This document shows, piece after piece, positions 1 to 6,277 of a stretch of DNA of 11,756 nucleotides (positions are counted from its first letter, which is position 1; every line of letters starts with the position of its first letter). A program made the translations under genes and the position numbers. The stretch lies in NCBI GenBank assembly GCA_017656425.1, contig JACDNV010000031.1, forward strand, positions 1-11,756, given 5' to 3'. Source of the stretch: Candidatus Neomarinimicrobiota bacterium. GTDB taxonomy: Bacteria; Fidelibacterota; UBA2242; B5-G15. The notes below the pieces were generated by a model. The model was not told the origin of the DNA. It made no database searches and saw nothing but the letters and a program-made list of their open reading frames with translations.

Positions 1-2
1 AG

Positions 3-1025
3 TTTAATTATACCCACAATATTGTAAACAACCTGATTGAAATCACCTCTGCAAGAGAAATAATCCTGAATGCCTATCTTGTGCCGAAGTGGGAAGTATC
101 TTTAAGAAGAGAGGCTCTCATCAGGGCAACCCATGCCTCAACGGCAATAGAAGGGAATCCTCTTACACTTGAAGAGGTAAACGAACTTGCTCAGGGAAGA
201 AAGATCACTGCCGCAAGGAGAGCAAAGCAGGAAGTCCTAAATTATCTTAATGTTCTAAGAAATATAGAAAAGTATCAGGATGATGGAAAAATAAGAGAAA
301 AACACGTTTTGGAGCTGCACAGGGATATAACCAGGGAAGCGCTTGAGAATCCTGAATGGGAGGGGAAATATAGGGAAATACAGGTATACGTAGGAAACAG
401 AATCACAGGCGAGGTAATATTTACGCCTCCACCATCTGAAGATGTCCCCCTCTTGATGAGAAATTTTTTGGGTTGGTTAAATTCTGAAAAATCTTTCGAA
501 CTCCATCCTGTTCTGGTTGCTGGAATTTCTCACTACGAATTCGTAAGGATCCATCCCTTTGCTGACGGAAACGGCAGAACTGCAAGGGCACTCGCAACCC
601 TGATACTTCATATAAGAGAATTTGATATAAAGAGATTCTTTGCCCTTGATGATTACTACGACAGTGATAGGAGAGCCTATTATTCAGCTCTGAAATCAGT
701 GAATCAAAAAACTCTTGACTTAACTCAATGGCTTGAATACTTCACTGAAGGGGTCAAAGTCTCCATACTGCGTGTGAGGGAAAGGGTTTTACAGTTATCT
801 ATCGAAAAAAGAAAACAAAAAAAGAGAGGGCAAATTGCACTTACTGAAAGGCAGATGAAAATAATAGAGTTTATTCAGCGTAACGGAAAAATCACTTCAG
901 GAGATATTCAGAGAACATTTGGAATTTCAAGGCAAGCTGCTCATAAGGAAATAAAAAAACTGATAGAGTTAGAAATTATCGAACAAAAAGGAAGTGGCAA
1001 GGTTGTTTACTATGTGCTTAAGTAG
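3..1025 (+). CDS. Fic family protein (AMP-transferase) with C-terminal winged helix, 5' partial
   Basis: Fic enzymes transfer AMP, or another nucleotide part, onto a hydroxyl side chain of a target protein. The frame is open to the left edge. The 26 codons before the GTG at 81 encode residues typical of the Fic N-terminus (NNLIEITSAREIILNAYLVP), so the real start lies outside the window and 340 codons are visible. Numbering from the first visible codon: an inhibitory helix motif STAIEGN at 46-52 (S46, E50, G51), which marks a class II, N-terminally autoinhibited Fic; a flap region around TGEVIFTPPP near 135-144; the catalytic motif HPFADGNGRTAR at 184-195 with His184 intact; and a winged helix-turn-helix at about 281-340 (GISRQAAHKEIKKL). 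All catalytic residues seen are intact, so the gene looks functional. Its target is unknown. Two short copies of its 5' end occur further on at 3391 and 10718. Confidence 0.9.
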   Translation, partial: FNYTHNIVNNLIEITSAREIILNAYLVPKWEVSLRREALIRATHASTAIEGNPLTLEEVNELAQGRKITAARRAKQEVLNYLNVLRNIEKYQDDGKIREKHVLELHRDITREALENPEWEGKYREIQVYVGNRITGEVIFTPPPSEDVPLLMRNFLGWLNSEKSFELHPVLVAGISHYEFVRIHPFADGNGRTARALATLILHIREFDIKRFFALDDYYDSDRRAYYSALKSVNQKTLDLTQWLEYFTEGVKVSILRVRERVLQLSIEKRKQKKRGQIALTERQMKIIEFIQRNGKITSGDIQRTFGISRQAAHKEIKKLIELEIIEQKGSGKVVYYVLK

Positions 1026-1061
1026 GTTGACGCAAAAGTTGACGCAAAAGTTGACGCAAAA
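1026..1061. repeat. 12-bp tandem repeat, three perfect copies, right after the fic stop codon
   Basis: The unit gttgacgcaaaa is repeated three times without error, starting at the base after the TAG stop of the Fic gene, and is followed by a partial gttt. It has no obvious hairpin. It looks like replication slippage; a protein-binding array is possible but unsupported. Confidence 0.85.
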
Positions 1062-1171
1062 GTTTAACATAGAAGGTCTTTAAAGGAGATGAGGAAGCCG
1101 GGGCGAGGAGGCAATCTACCCCAGGAAGTGGCTTGACGCCCAAAATATACCGCCATCGCCCTTGTTGAGGG

Positions 1172-1357
1172 AGATTGCCGCGCTCGCTCACGCTTCGCTC
1201 GCAATGACAAGGAGACCTTCCCCAAACGTCATTGCGAGGAGTCCCATTGGGACGACGAAGCAATCTGCTCTGCAAGTAGGAATACAATTAAAACATGCTA
1301 CCATCACAGCTTAAGCATAATAGATTGCCACGCTCGCTTACGCTCGCTCGCAATGAC
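1172..1357. repeat. Composite palindromic repeat unit 1 (three alternating half-elements)
   Basis: Three half-elements occur in the order minus, plus, minus: 1172-1208, 1228-1266 and 1322-1357. The plus form begins gtcattgcg and ends gcaatct; the minus forms are its reverse complement (agattgcc ... cgcaatgac). The middle element also holds a perfect hairpin GTCCC-att-GGGAC at 1241-1253. The middle element can pair with either neighbour but not both. Unit 2 (1566-1727) and unit 3 (10973-11147) keep the same order and share spacer sequence (ggaataacaatcaaaacat-like), so this is one repeat family. Confidence 0.8.
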
Positions 1358-1390
1358 AGCGGGCTACCGAAGAATTTACACCAAGTTACT

Positions 1391-1446
1391 TCTTTAGCTA
1401 GTTAGCTTGTTAGCCCGATAGCTTGATAGCTTGTTAGCTTGACAGC
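1391..1446. repeat. 8-bp minisatellite, left copy, first half (7 units)
   Basis: Seven consecutive 8-mers of the form NNGWTAGC (for example tagttagc, ttgttagc, ttgatagc) run in strict 8-base phase. The reverse complement of this consensus resembles the second half at 1468-1555 (AGCYATCY), so the two halves are the same unit in opposite orientation around a centre near 1447-1467. The right-hand copy (11226-11337) has 14 units. Confidence 0.8.
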
Positions 1447-1467
1447 CAGTCAGACCATTTACCTCTC

Positions 1468-1555
1468 AGCCATCCAGCTACCTAGCCGTCTAGCCATTTC
1501 GCTATCTAGCCACCTCGCCATCTAGCTATCTAGCCATCTCGCCATCCAGCCATCT
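1468..1555. repeat. 8-bp minisatellite, left copy, second half (11 units)
   Basis: Eleven 8-mers in exact phase with consensus AGCYATCY (agccatcc, agctacct, agccgtct, agccattt, cgctatct and so on). The right-hand copy (11359-11478) has 15 units, the first six of which are identical to these. Confidence 0.8.
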
Positions 1556-1565
1556 CAATCCAATG

Positions 1566-1727
1566 AGATTGCCACGTTTCGCTTGCAATGACGGGGGAAC
1601 CTCATCCGAGCGTCGTTGTGAGAAACCGAAGGCGACGAAGCAATCTATTTTGTAAGCGGAATAACAATCAAAACATGCATCCATTGCTTCATCCACAATA
1701 GATTGCTTCGTTATCGCTCACAACGAC
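1566..1727. repeat. Composite palindromic repeat unit 2
   Basis: Same minus, plus, minus order as unit 1: 1566-1592, 1612-1646 and 1700-1727. It is more diverged (gtcgttgtgag in place of gtcattgcgag), but keeps the spacer with ggaataacaatcaaaacatgc. The minus elements here are shorter, about 28 bases. Confidence 0.75.
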
Positions 1728-2083
1728 AGGAAGAGGTTATAGCTAAAGCACAAATATTTTTTAAACTCTCTTTAGAAAGTATATGCCTAATTGTTCGAAT
1801 TTTATGAAAATCCTGGCAGTGCAATGGAGTCCCATTTAAACTAAGAAATATAGACAAATAAACTTACGCCGTTATGCTTTTTAAAGATTTCTATACAGCT
1901 TTCACATCTTTCAAGAATATAAATTGTAATTCTATTTTAATTGCTTCTCAGAGCAACATTTGTTTATAATGTCGTTTAAAAATCTTTGTACTTATCAGCA
2001 AGGTATCAATACCCCTTCTGTACCAATATCAATATCATCAGATATAAGTCGAAACATAAAATGATTGGTTTTCTAACATTTGC
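1728..2083. other. Gene-free AT-rich stretch upstream of the toxin-antitoxin operon
   Basis: No intact gene is seen on either strand. On the minus strand, 2057 down to 1995 encodes 20 residues (MFRLISDDIDIGTEGVLIPC) whose centre resembles the SDIDIG motif of minimal nucleotidyltransferases; the frame then stops, so this is at most a decayed remnant. A 7-bp inverted repeat (ATAAGTC at 2044-2050, GACTTAT at 2086-2092) reaches into the -35 box of the following promoter and could be an operator half-site pair, but this is weak. Confidence 0.4.
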
Positions 2084-2112
2084 TTGACTTATTTCATTAC
2101 ATAACTTAAAAT
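2084..2112 (+). promoter_or_regulatory. Sigma70-type promoter of the toxin-antitoxin operon
   Basis: A TTGACT -35 box (2084-2089) is followed by a 17-base spacer and a TAAAAT -10 box (2107-2112). The predicted transcript begins near 2119, giving a very short leader with GGATGG (2119-2124) six bases before the ATG at 2131. The antitoxin's XRE domain probably represses here, as in other toxin-antitoxin operons. Confidence 0.6.
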
Positions 2113-2130
2113 AGAATAGGATGGTTAATT

Positions 2131-2910
2131 ATGGTTGGAATTGGTCAAAAAGTAAGGAAGTTAAGAGAAAATTTAGGAATTAGTCAGCAAAGGCTTGCTG
2201 AATTGCTTGGTGTTTCTCGACCAACAATATCTCAAATAGAAAGAGAAGAAAGAAGAATATCAATCGACGAGATAATAAAACTGTCTGAAATATTCAACGT
2301 TTCCATAGAAAGTTTAATAAATATAGAAAAAGAACCGGAAATTATTTTAGAAAAAAATAGGAAAATAACTAAAGTAAAACCCCAAATTAGAATCAATGTA
2401 CCACAGAAAAAACTTGACAAATTTAAAGAAGTATTGCTATACATTTTAAATAAAGTTGGCTCAAAACCTAATGTTGGGGAAACTGTCATCTATAAGCTTC
2501 TGTACTTCATTGATTTTGACTTTTATGAAAAGTACGAAGAGCAGCTAATTGGAGCAACATATATAAAAAATAAATATGGACCAACACCCTTAGAATTCCA
2601 AGAAATTGTCAATGAGCTACTCGACAAAGATATTATCAGAGTAAAAACTGGATATTTCAAGTATCCCCAAACAAAATATTTACCCTTAAGAAAACCTGAT
2701 CTTGCAAAACTAAAAGCCCATGAGATTGAATTAATAGATGATGTTCTTAATAAACTCTCTGATATGAATGCTGCTCAAATAAGCGAATATTCACATAACG
2801 ATGTCCCTTGGTTAACAACAAATGATGGGGAAATTATTGAGTATGAATCTGTTTTCTATAGAACACCTCCCTATTCTGTGAGAGAATATAGTGAGGAAGA
2901 TTTTCAATGA
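2131..2910 (+). CDS. XRE-family HTH / Panacea-domain antitoxin (PanA-like)
   Basis: Residues 5-63 form a Cro/C1-type helix-turn-helix (GISQQRLAELLGVSRPTISQ) for DNA binding and autoregulation. A lysine-rich linker follows, then a Panacea (DUF4065/SocA-like) domain at about 95-245. Its family hallmarks are visible: KLLYFIDFD at 122-130, KYGPTPLEF at 148-156 and SEYSHNDVPWL at 218-228. Panacea domains are known to neutralise many unrelated toxins, and N-terminal DNA-binding fusions are common. The stop overlaps the start of the next gene by 20 bases, so antitoxin and toxin are translationally coupled in antitoxin-first order. ATG start at 2131 with SD GGATGG. The A-rich coding differs from the cluster at 4-10 kb. 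The antitoxin role is inferred from family and context. Confidence 0.85.
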   Translation: MVGIGQKVRKLRENLGISQQRLAELLGVSRPTISQIEREERRISIDEIIKLSEIFNVSIESLINIEKEPEIILEKNRKITKVKPQIRINVPQKKLDKFKEVLLYILNKVGSKPNVGETVIYKLLYFIDFDFYEKYEEQLIGATYIKNKYGPTPLEFQEIVNELLDKDIIRVKTGYFKYPQTKYLPLRKPDLAKLKAHEIELIDDVLNKLSDMNAAQISEYSHNDVPWLTTNDGEIIEYESVFYRTPPYSVREYSEEDFQ

Positions 2911-3271
2911 AATATCTTATCTGCCTGAATTTAAAAAAGATGCAAAAAAACTCCGAAAAAGATTTCAAACTATTAAAAGCGATTTGGAAATTTTTGTAGA
3001 AAAACAGCTTTTTCTTTATCATAAACTGAAAATTGATAACAAAGGAATTTTTCAAATTTCAGGCTTACATATAAATTATCCTAAAATATATAAAGCCAAA
3101 AAATTCGCATGTCGTTCTCTTAAAGGAAGAGGAGCTAAATCAGGTATTAGAATTATTTATGCTTATTATGAAGATAAAGATAAAATTGAGTTTATAGAGA
3201 TTTATTACAAAGGTGATAAAGAGAATGAAGATAAAGAAAGAATCTTAAGATATTACGAAAAAGAATATTGA
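2891..3271 (+). CDS. RelE/ParE-superfamily toxin (probable mRNA interferase)
   Basis: This 126-aa basic protein begins at a GTG inside the antitoxin gene. The N-terminal LPEFKKDAKKLRKRF (11-25) is the helical hairpin typical of RelE/YafQ-like toxins. The C-terminal half holds the beta-sheet core: SLKGRGAKSGIRIIYAYYED (77-96) with R80 and R87, then IEFIEIYYKGDKENEDKERI (99-118). Family members cut mRNA on the ribosome (RelE) or poison gyrase (ParE); the RelE side looks closer, but the catalytic set cannot be assigned with certainty. The 20-base overlap with the Panacea antitoxin supports pairing. The ATG at 2907 gives an unrelated frame and is rejected. No clear terminator follows. Confidence 0.8.
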   Translation: MRKIFNEISYLPEFKKDAKKLRKRFQTIKSDLEIFVEKQLFLYHKLKIDNKGIFQISGLHINYPKIYKAKKFACRSLKGRGAKSGIRIIYAYYEDKDKIEFIEIYYKGDKENEDKERILRYYEKEY

Positions 3272-3390
3272 ATAAATTAGGTCGTTGTAAATCTAAGATA
3301 AAGAATAGCATCGCTTAAGGAAATATATTAACCAAATTTTATATCAAGTAGAAAATATTGTATACAGTACCCACCTTAACTCTAATTATT

Positions 3391-3447
3391 ATGCCGAAGT
3401 GGCAAGTACCTTTAAGAAGAGAAGCTCTCACAAGGGCAACCCATCCT
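3391..3447 (+). pseudogene. Remnant of the fic 5' coding region (copy B)
   Basis: Positions 3391-3447 align without gaps with 81-137 of the Fic gene at the left edge, encoding MPKWQVPLRREALTRATH, after which similarity ends. The frame continues into unrelated repeat sequence (tail ttttgctcgcg ... ctgtgtgtcat, then a degenerate palindrome half) and stops. No Fic catalytic motif exists here. Copy C at 10718 loses similarity at about the same codon and has the same tail, so B and C probably descend from one truncated ancestor. Confidence 0.75.
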
Positions 3448-3481
3448 TATCATTTTGCTCGCGATAGTAGATTGTCTGTGT

Positions 3482-3522
3482 GTCATTGCGAGGAAGCCGC
3501 TTTTGTGGACAATGGAGCAATT
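3482..3522 (+). repeat. Degenerate palindromic half-element
   Basis: gtcattgcgaggaagccg followed by a decayed 3' end (gcaattc in place of gcaatct). It is the same family as the elements at 1228 and 11029, and sits just after fic remnant B as another one does after remnant C. Confidence 0.6.
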
Positions 3523-3915
3523 CGTTTCTGGTAGTTCTTAAAGATATAGAGGGAAACCAGCGGTTATAAGAGGAAGTCTTTTATTGAGCTGAATGACTCC
3601 ATGTGGTAGAATTCGTCTTCGATTAATCCGTGAGAGGATTTCGCATTGGCATTAGCATTGGGGTAATGTGTCCGTAGGATTCTTAATCGGGAGAGGTATA
3701 TATTTTACCTTAGCATTTCAATTCTTTTCGACATATTTTCTCTTTACCTTTATGCTATTTCAATTTTGTCCTGTGGTGACTCTTTTAAATTTCTTTTCAG
3801 AAATCTTACAGAGCATAGCCCTTCCCCGAGCTGTGCTCTCACTATTCATTATCCTTAATTAATTTTGTTATATTTCTATGTTCGTATGCTTTTCTATACT
3901 AATGCTAGAAATTTC
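3523..3915. other. Gene-free stretch upstream of the biosynthetic operon
   Basis: No convincing gene. A 64-codon Phe/Leu-rich frame (3668-3862, GTG start) has no family resemblance and looks like chance coding in T-rich DNA. A hairpin at 3811-3838 pairs GAGCATAGC with GCTGTGCTC (9 bp including one G-U pair, 10-base loop), but no T-run follows. A short gcattg/gcatta triplet repeat lies near 3642-3660. Confidence 0.4.
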
Positions 3916-3945
3916 TTGACAATAGTAATATATATATATTATATT
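3916..3945 (+). promoter_or_regulatory. Strong sigma70-type promoter of the biosynthetic operon
   Basis: A perfect TTGACA -35 box (3916-3921), an 18-base AT-rich spacer and a TATATT -10 box (3940-3945). It lies about 50 bases before the GTG of the precursor-like peptide. No other promoter as good is seen up to 10452, and the genes are close or overlapping, so the six genes probably form one transcript. Confidence 0.65.
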
Positions 3946-3995
3946 ACATCATATTTTTTAAGGTAAATTGAAGCAAAAACAGGTAGGGAGAAGTT

Positions 3996-4163
3996 GTGGA
4001 TGTTGAGAGGATTAATCGAAGTGAGTCCAACGAACCCGGTAAAGGGGATTTAACATCTAAGGAGGATGAATTCTCTTTTTTAGAGCTGGAAGAAAGATTG
4101 GAAATGGAAGCTGCTCCGCCAGTTGATTCTCCTATTGAATGGAGAGTAGACTGGTATTTTTAG
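3996..4163 (+). CDS. Small acidic peptide, candidate RiPP precursor (55 aa)
   Basis: The GTG at 3996 has an AGGGAG Shine-Dalgarno (3985-3990) five bases upstream and follows the promoter directly. The 55 residues divide into a Glu/Asp/Ser-rich N-terminal part, an amphipathic stretch FSFLELEERLEMEAA (26-40) like a leader recognition helix, and a Pro-containing hinge before an aromatic C-terminus IEWRVDWYF (47-55) with two Trp, one Tyr and one Phe. There is no Cys, no signal peptide and no double-Gly site. First place in an operon with a PqqD-like domain, an M50 protease and an ABC exporter fits a ribosomally made, modified peptide. The W-R-V-D-W pattern resembles cross-linked cores of other families, but no radical SAM gene is nearby. 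That this is a precursor is inferred from size, composition and position; it matches no family I can name. Confidence 0.65.
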   Translation: MDVERINRSESNEPGKGDLTSKEDEFSFLELEERLEMEAAPPVDSPIEWRVDWYF

Positions 4164-4236
4164 TTGTTGTTCTGTAAAGCTTTCCTGCCTAAATATTGAT
4201 TCAACTACTTATTCTTTTTCTCTGCTGTGGTTTGGT

Positions 4237-4240
4237 GGAG
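4237..4240 (+). promoter_or_regulatory. Ribosome binding site that sets the start at 4247
   Basis: GGAG stands six bases before the ATG at 4247. The longer frame beginning at TTG 4196 has no such site and would add a 17-residue hydrophobic tail not expected in this enzyme family, so ATG 4247 is preferred. Confidence 0.65.
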
Positions 4241-4246
4241 CTTTAC

Positions 4247-6277
4247 ATGGTTATAGTGGAGATTAATATTGAGAAGGTTATATATGAGATTGATTGTCTT
4301 TTTCGTAAAGAGGTCGGTGAAATTCTGAATAACATGGAGCTCTGGGGTATTTTAGATGACAGCGAAGGTAACGGGAAGCGTGGGGGGTTTAATGTCCATT
4401 ATTATTACCCACTGCTTTTTTATGACTTTTATAAGGATATAGGAATAGGTTACTTTAAGATACTATCAGTTTATAGTAGGTTATTCTTGATGTATTGTTT
4501 GTTGGTGGATAGGATTACAGATGATTACAGAAGAACTGCGAGCCCAGAGGATATTTTGCTCCTGTCATCGCTCCAGAAAAGGGCTCTCAGCATCCTTTAT
4601 AAGATATTCGGTTCAGATTCTGAATTCTGGAGGTATTTTCACAGGTATTATTTAGATTACTTAGGGGCCGTTCTCAACGAACAGAATAAGCATTTTGATA
4701 GGATAAGCTCCTATCCTTTTGACGAATTTAAGAAGATAGCCAGCGGGAAATCTGCCCTGGCTAAAACCGTTACTGCTGCTTTGGGGATTTTGAAAGGATC
4801 AGAGAAGGAAATTGAGATTTTAGACCTCTCACAGGATTATTTCTATATCGCTTATCAGCTATATGATGATTTAGTCGATTGGAAAAAGGATATTGAGAAC
4901 AGACAATTTTCATATATATTGACAAAATTGATAATTGAGAATGAGATACCGGAGACCTGCATCAATTGTAACGTCATCAGGAAGTTTTTATTTTGTTCGG
5001 ATGTGGCTGAAGAGATTATGGAAGTGGCCAGAGAATATTACGAGAAAGCCTTAGAGGTTCTGGGGGATTACAAATTTCTTTCGTGGCGGAGAATAATACA
5101 TGATTATATGGATAGGTGTACTATATTAAGGGATGATATAATTAACATAAAAAGAAAAGTTAGACGCGGAGGTGGTAGCAAGACTCCAATGGGTGCTGGC
5201 TCTATGAGCAAGGTAGTTGTGAAAACAAGTGGTGGCCGTTTAGCTAAGGAAGTTATAGAAGAATCTGTTAAGCACTCTATAGAATTTCTTTTGAAGTTAC
5301 AAGGACAAAAGGGCTTCTGGGAGGATTTCCTGCTGGACGTGGGTTATTCGACGGAGTGGGTGACAGGATATGTCGGTAATTCGTTGATTTCTGCGATGGT
5401 TTTTAACGAGAGTATTAGGGATAAACTGAAACTTGCCTCCAGAGCTTTGATAGGGGCACAACATCCAATTGGGGGTTGGGGCTTTAATGAAGATAGCGGG
5501 GTAGATGCGGATTCAACATCAAATGTTGTAATTTTCTTGAGAAGAATGGGTAAGTTGGTAGGTGAGCAGGCTGTTAAAGTGTTGAAGGAAAATCAGAATG
5601 GAGATGGAGGTTTTGGTACATACTCAATCAAAGAAATACTACGAGAACAGGAAAAGCTGAATATAAACTTTTCTGCACCGATAGAGCTCTATGGCGGGTG
5701 GACGTCGTCAGACATACAGATTACAGCAATTGCAATACAGGCATTGTTGGCAATAGGATTGGAAAGAGAATCGGAAGTAATGAGAAGGGGTGTGTCATTT
5801 ATTATTGGCAAACAGCATAGCGAAGGCTACTGGGATGCATACTGGACAGAAGGGAAGATTTTAGGGACTTCTTTTTGTGTGCAAACATTGAATAAGTTTT
5901 GTAAGTGTGGTCGGTATATTAAGAGGGCCCTATTATGGTTGATCGACATACAGTCTGAAGAAGGTGGTTGGAGCAATCAGGTGACTCCTGTGTTGAATCC
6001 TTACGATACCGCGTTAGCTTTGCTGGCCTTTATGGTTAAAGGTAGTGGAATAGATTGTAGCAAGTCTATTAAAGAAGGGATTGAGTGGCTGATTGCAAAT
6101 CAACTGGAAGATGGGAGCTGGGAGTCATCTCCCATAATGGTAATTCCAAGACCGTGGGAGAAGAATCAGCCAAACAGGCAGTATAAAATGCCTGCCATCC
6201 GGGATGATAAGCGCATTTTCACTACTGCTACTGTTCTAAGAGCTTTGCTTGGATACTGTAAGTGGATGAGCGTCTAG
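4247..6277 (+). CDS. Fused class I isoprenoid-synthase-like / terpene-cyclase (prenyltransferase-repeat) protein
   Basis: A 676-aa two-domain protein. Residues 1-305 are all-helical and carry YQLYDDLVDWKKDIENRQ at 203-220, matching the second Asp-rich motif of trans-isoprenyl diphosphate synthases and class I terpene synthases. The first motif is unusual (VDRITDDY, 87-94) and may not bind Mg normally. A Gly/Ser linker (306-330) follows. Residues 331-676 hold prenyltransferase/squalene-cyclase repeats (QW-like GGWGFNED, GDGGFGTYS, GGWTSSDIQ, EGGWSNQ, DGSWESS). VDADST at 419-424 parallels the DxDD(T/S) acid motif of class II cyclases, with the fourth position Ser and the catalytic-acid position Asp422 kept. 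At about 345 aa this half is one barrel, shorter than hopene cyclase. It occupies the modifying-enzyme slot after the peptide. Possible roles are making and cyclising an isoprenoid, or attaching one to the peptide; sequence does not decide. Loss of catalysis in the first domain is also possible. Confidence 0.7.
   Translation: MVIVEINIEKVIYEIDCLFRKEVGEILNNMELWGILDDSEGNGKRGGFNVHYYYPLLFYDFYKDIGIGYFKILSVYSRLFLMYCLLVDRITDDYRRTASPEDILLLSSLQKRALSILYKIFGSDSEFWRYFHRYYLDYLGAVLNEQNKHFDRISSYPFDEFKKIASGKSALAKTVTAALGILKGSEKEIEILDLSQDYFYIAYQLYDDLVDWKKDIENRQFSYILTKLIIENEIPETCINCNVIRKFLFCSDVAEEIMEVAREYYEKALEVLGDYKFLSWRRIIHDYMDRCTILRDDIINIKRKVRRGGGSKTPMGAGSMSKVVVKTSGGRLAKEVIEESVKHSIEFLLKLQGQKGFWEDFLLDVGYSTEWVTGYVGNSLISAMVFNESIRDKLKLASRALIGAQHPIGGWGFNEDSGVDADSTSNVVIFLRRMGKLVGEQAVKVLKENQNGDGGFGTYSIKEILREQEKLNINFSAPIELYGGWTSSDIQITAIAIQALLAIGLERESEVMRRGVSFIIGKQHSEGYWDAYWTEGKILGTSFCVQTLNKFCKCGRYIKRALLWLIDIQSEEGGWSNQVTPVLNPYDTALALLAFMVKGSGIDCSKSIKEGIEWLIANQLEDGSWESSPIMVIPRPWEKNQPNRQYKMPAIRDDKRIFTTATVLRALLGYCKWMSV

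Larger units (their letters stand above)
1091..1555. repeat. Left copy of a long direct repeat (partner 10892-11478)
   Basis: This block aligns with 10892-11478 in the same orientation: a degenerate palindrome half, the stretch around cgccatcgcccttgttgagg, a composite palindromic unit and an 8-bp minisatellite. Positions 1394-1522 are identical to 11285-11413 over 129 bases. The rest differs by substitutions and by the number of minisatellite units. It contains no credible gene; the minus-strand ORF across 1018-1287 is made only of repeat sequence. Confidence 0.85.

Noticed and set aside
1018-1287. Minus-strand ORF of 89 codons after the fic gene
   Set aside because: It lies wholly in tandem and palindromic repeats; the protein is repeat translation (LLRQLLRQLLRQ) with no RBS.
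1172-1357. IS element or transposon ends
   Set aside because: No transposase frame or target-site duplication is seen; the elements are short palindromes only.
1391-1555. CRISPR array
   Set aside because: The units are contiguous 8-mers without spacers, so this is a minisatellite, not repeat-spacer DNA.
2232-2489. Minus-strand ORF inside the antitoxin gene
   Set aside because: It is the complement of a clear XRE-Panacea coding frame.
3668-3862. 64-codon hydrophobic ORF upstream of the operon
   Set aside because: Phe/Leu-rich composition is what T-rich DNA gives by chance; no clear domain, weak RBS, and an unrelated hairpin falls inside it.
4196-4246. N-terminal membrane anchor from the TTG start at 4196
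   Set aside because: No Shine-Dalgarno precedes TTG 4196, whereas GGAG precedes ATG 4247 by six bases.
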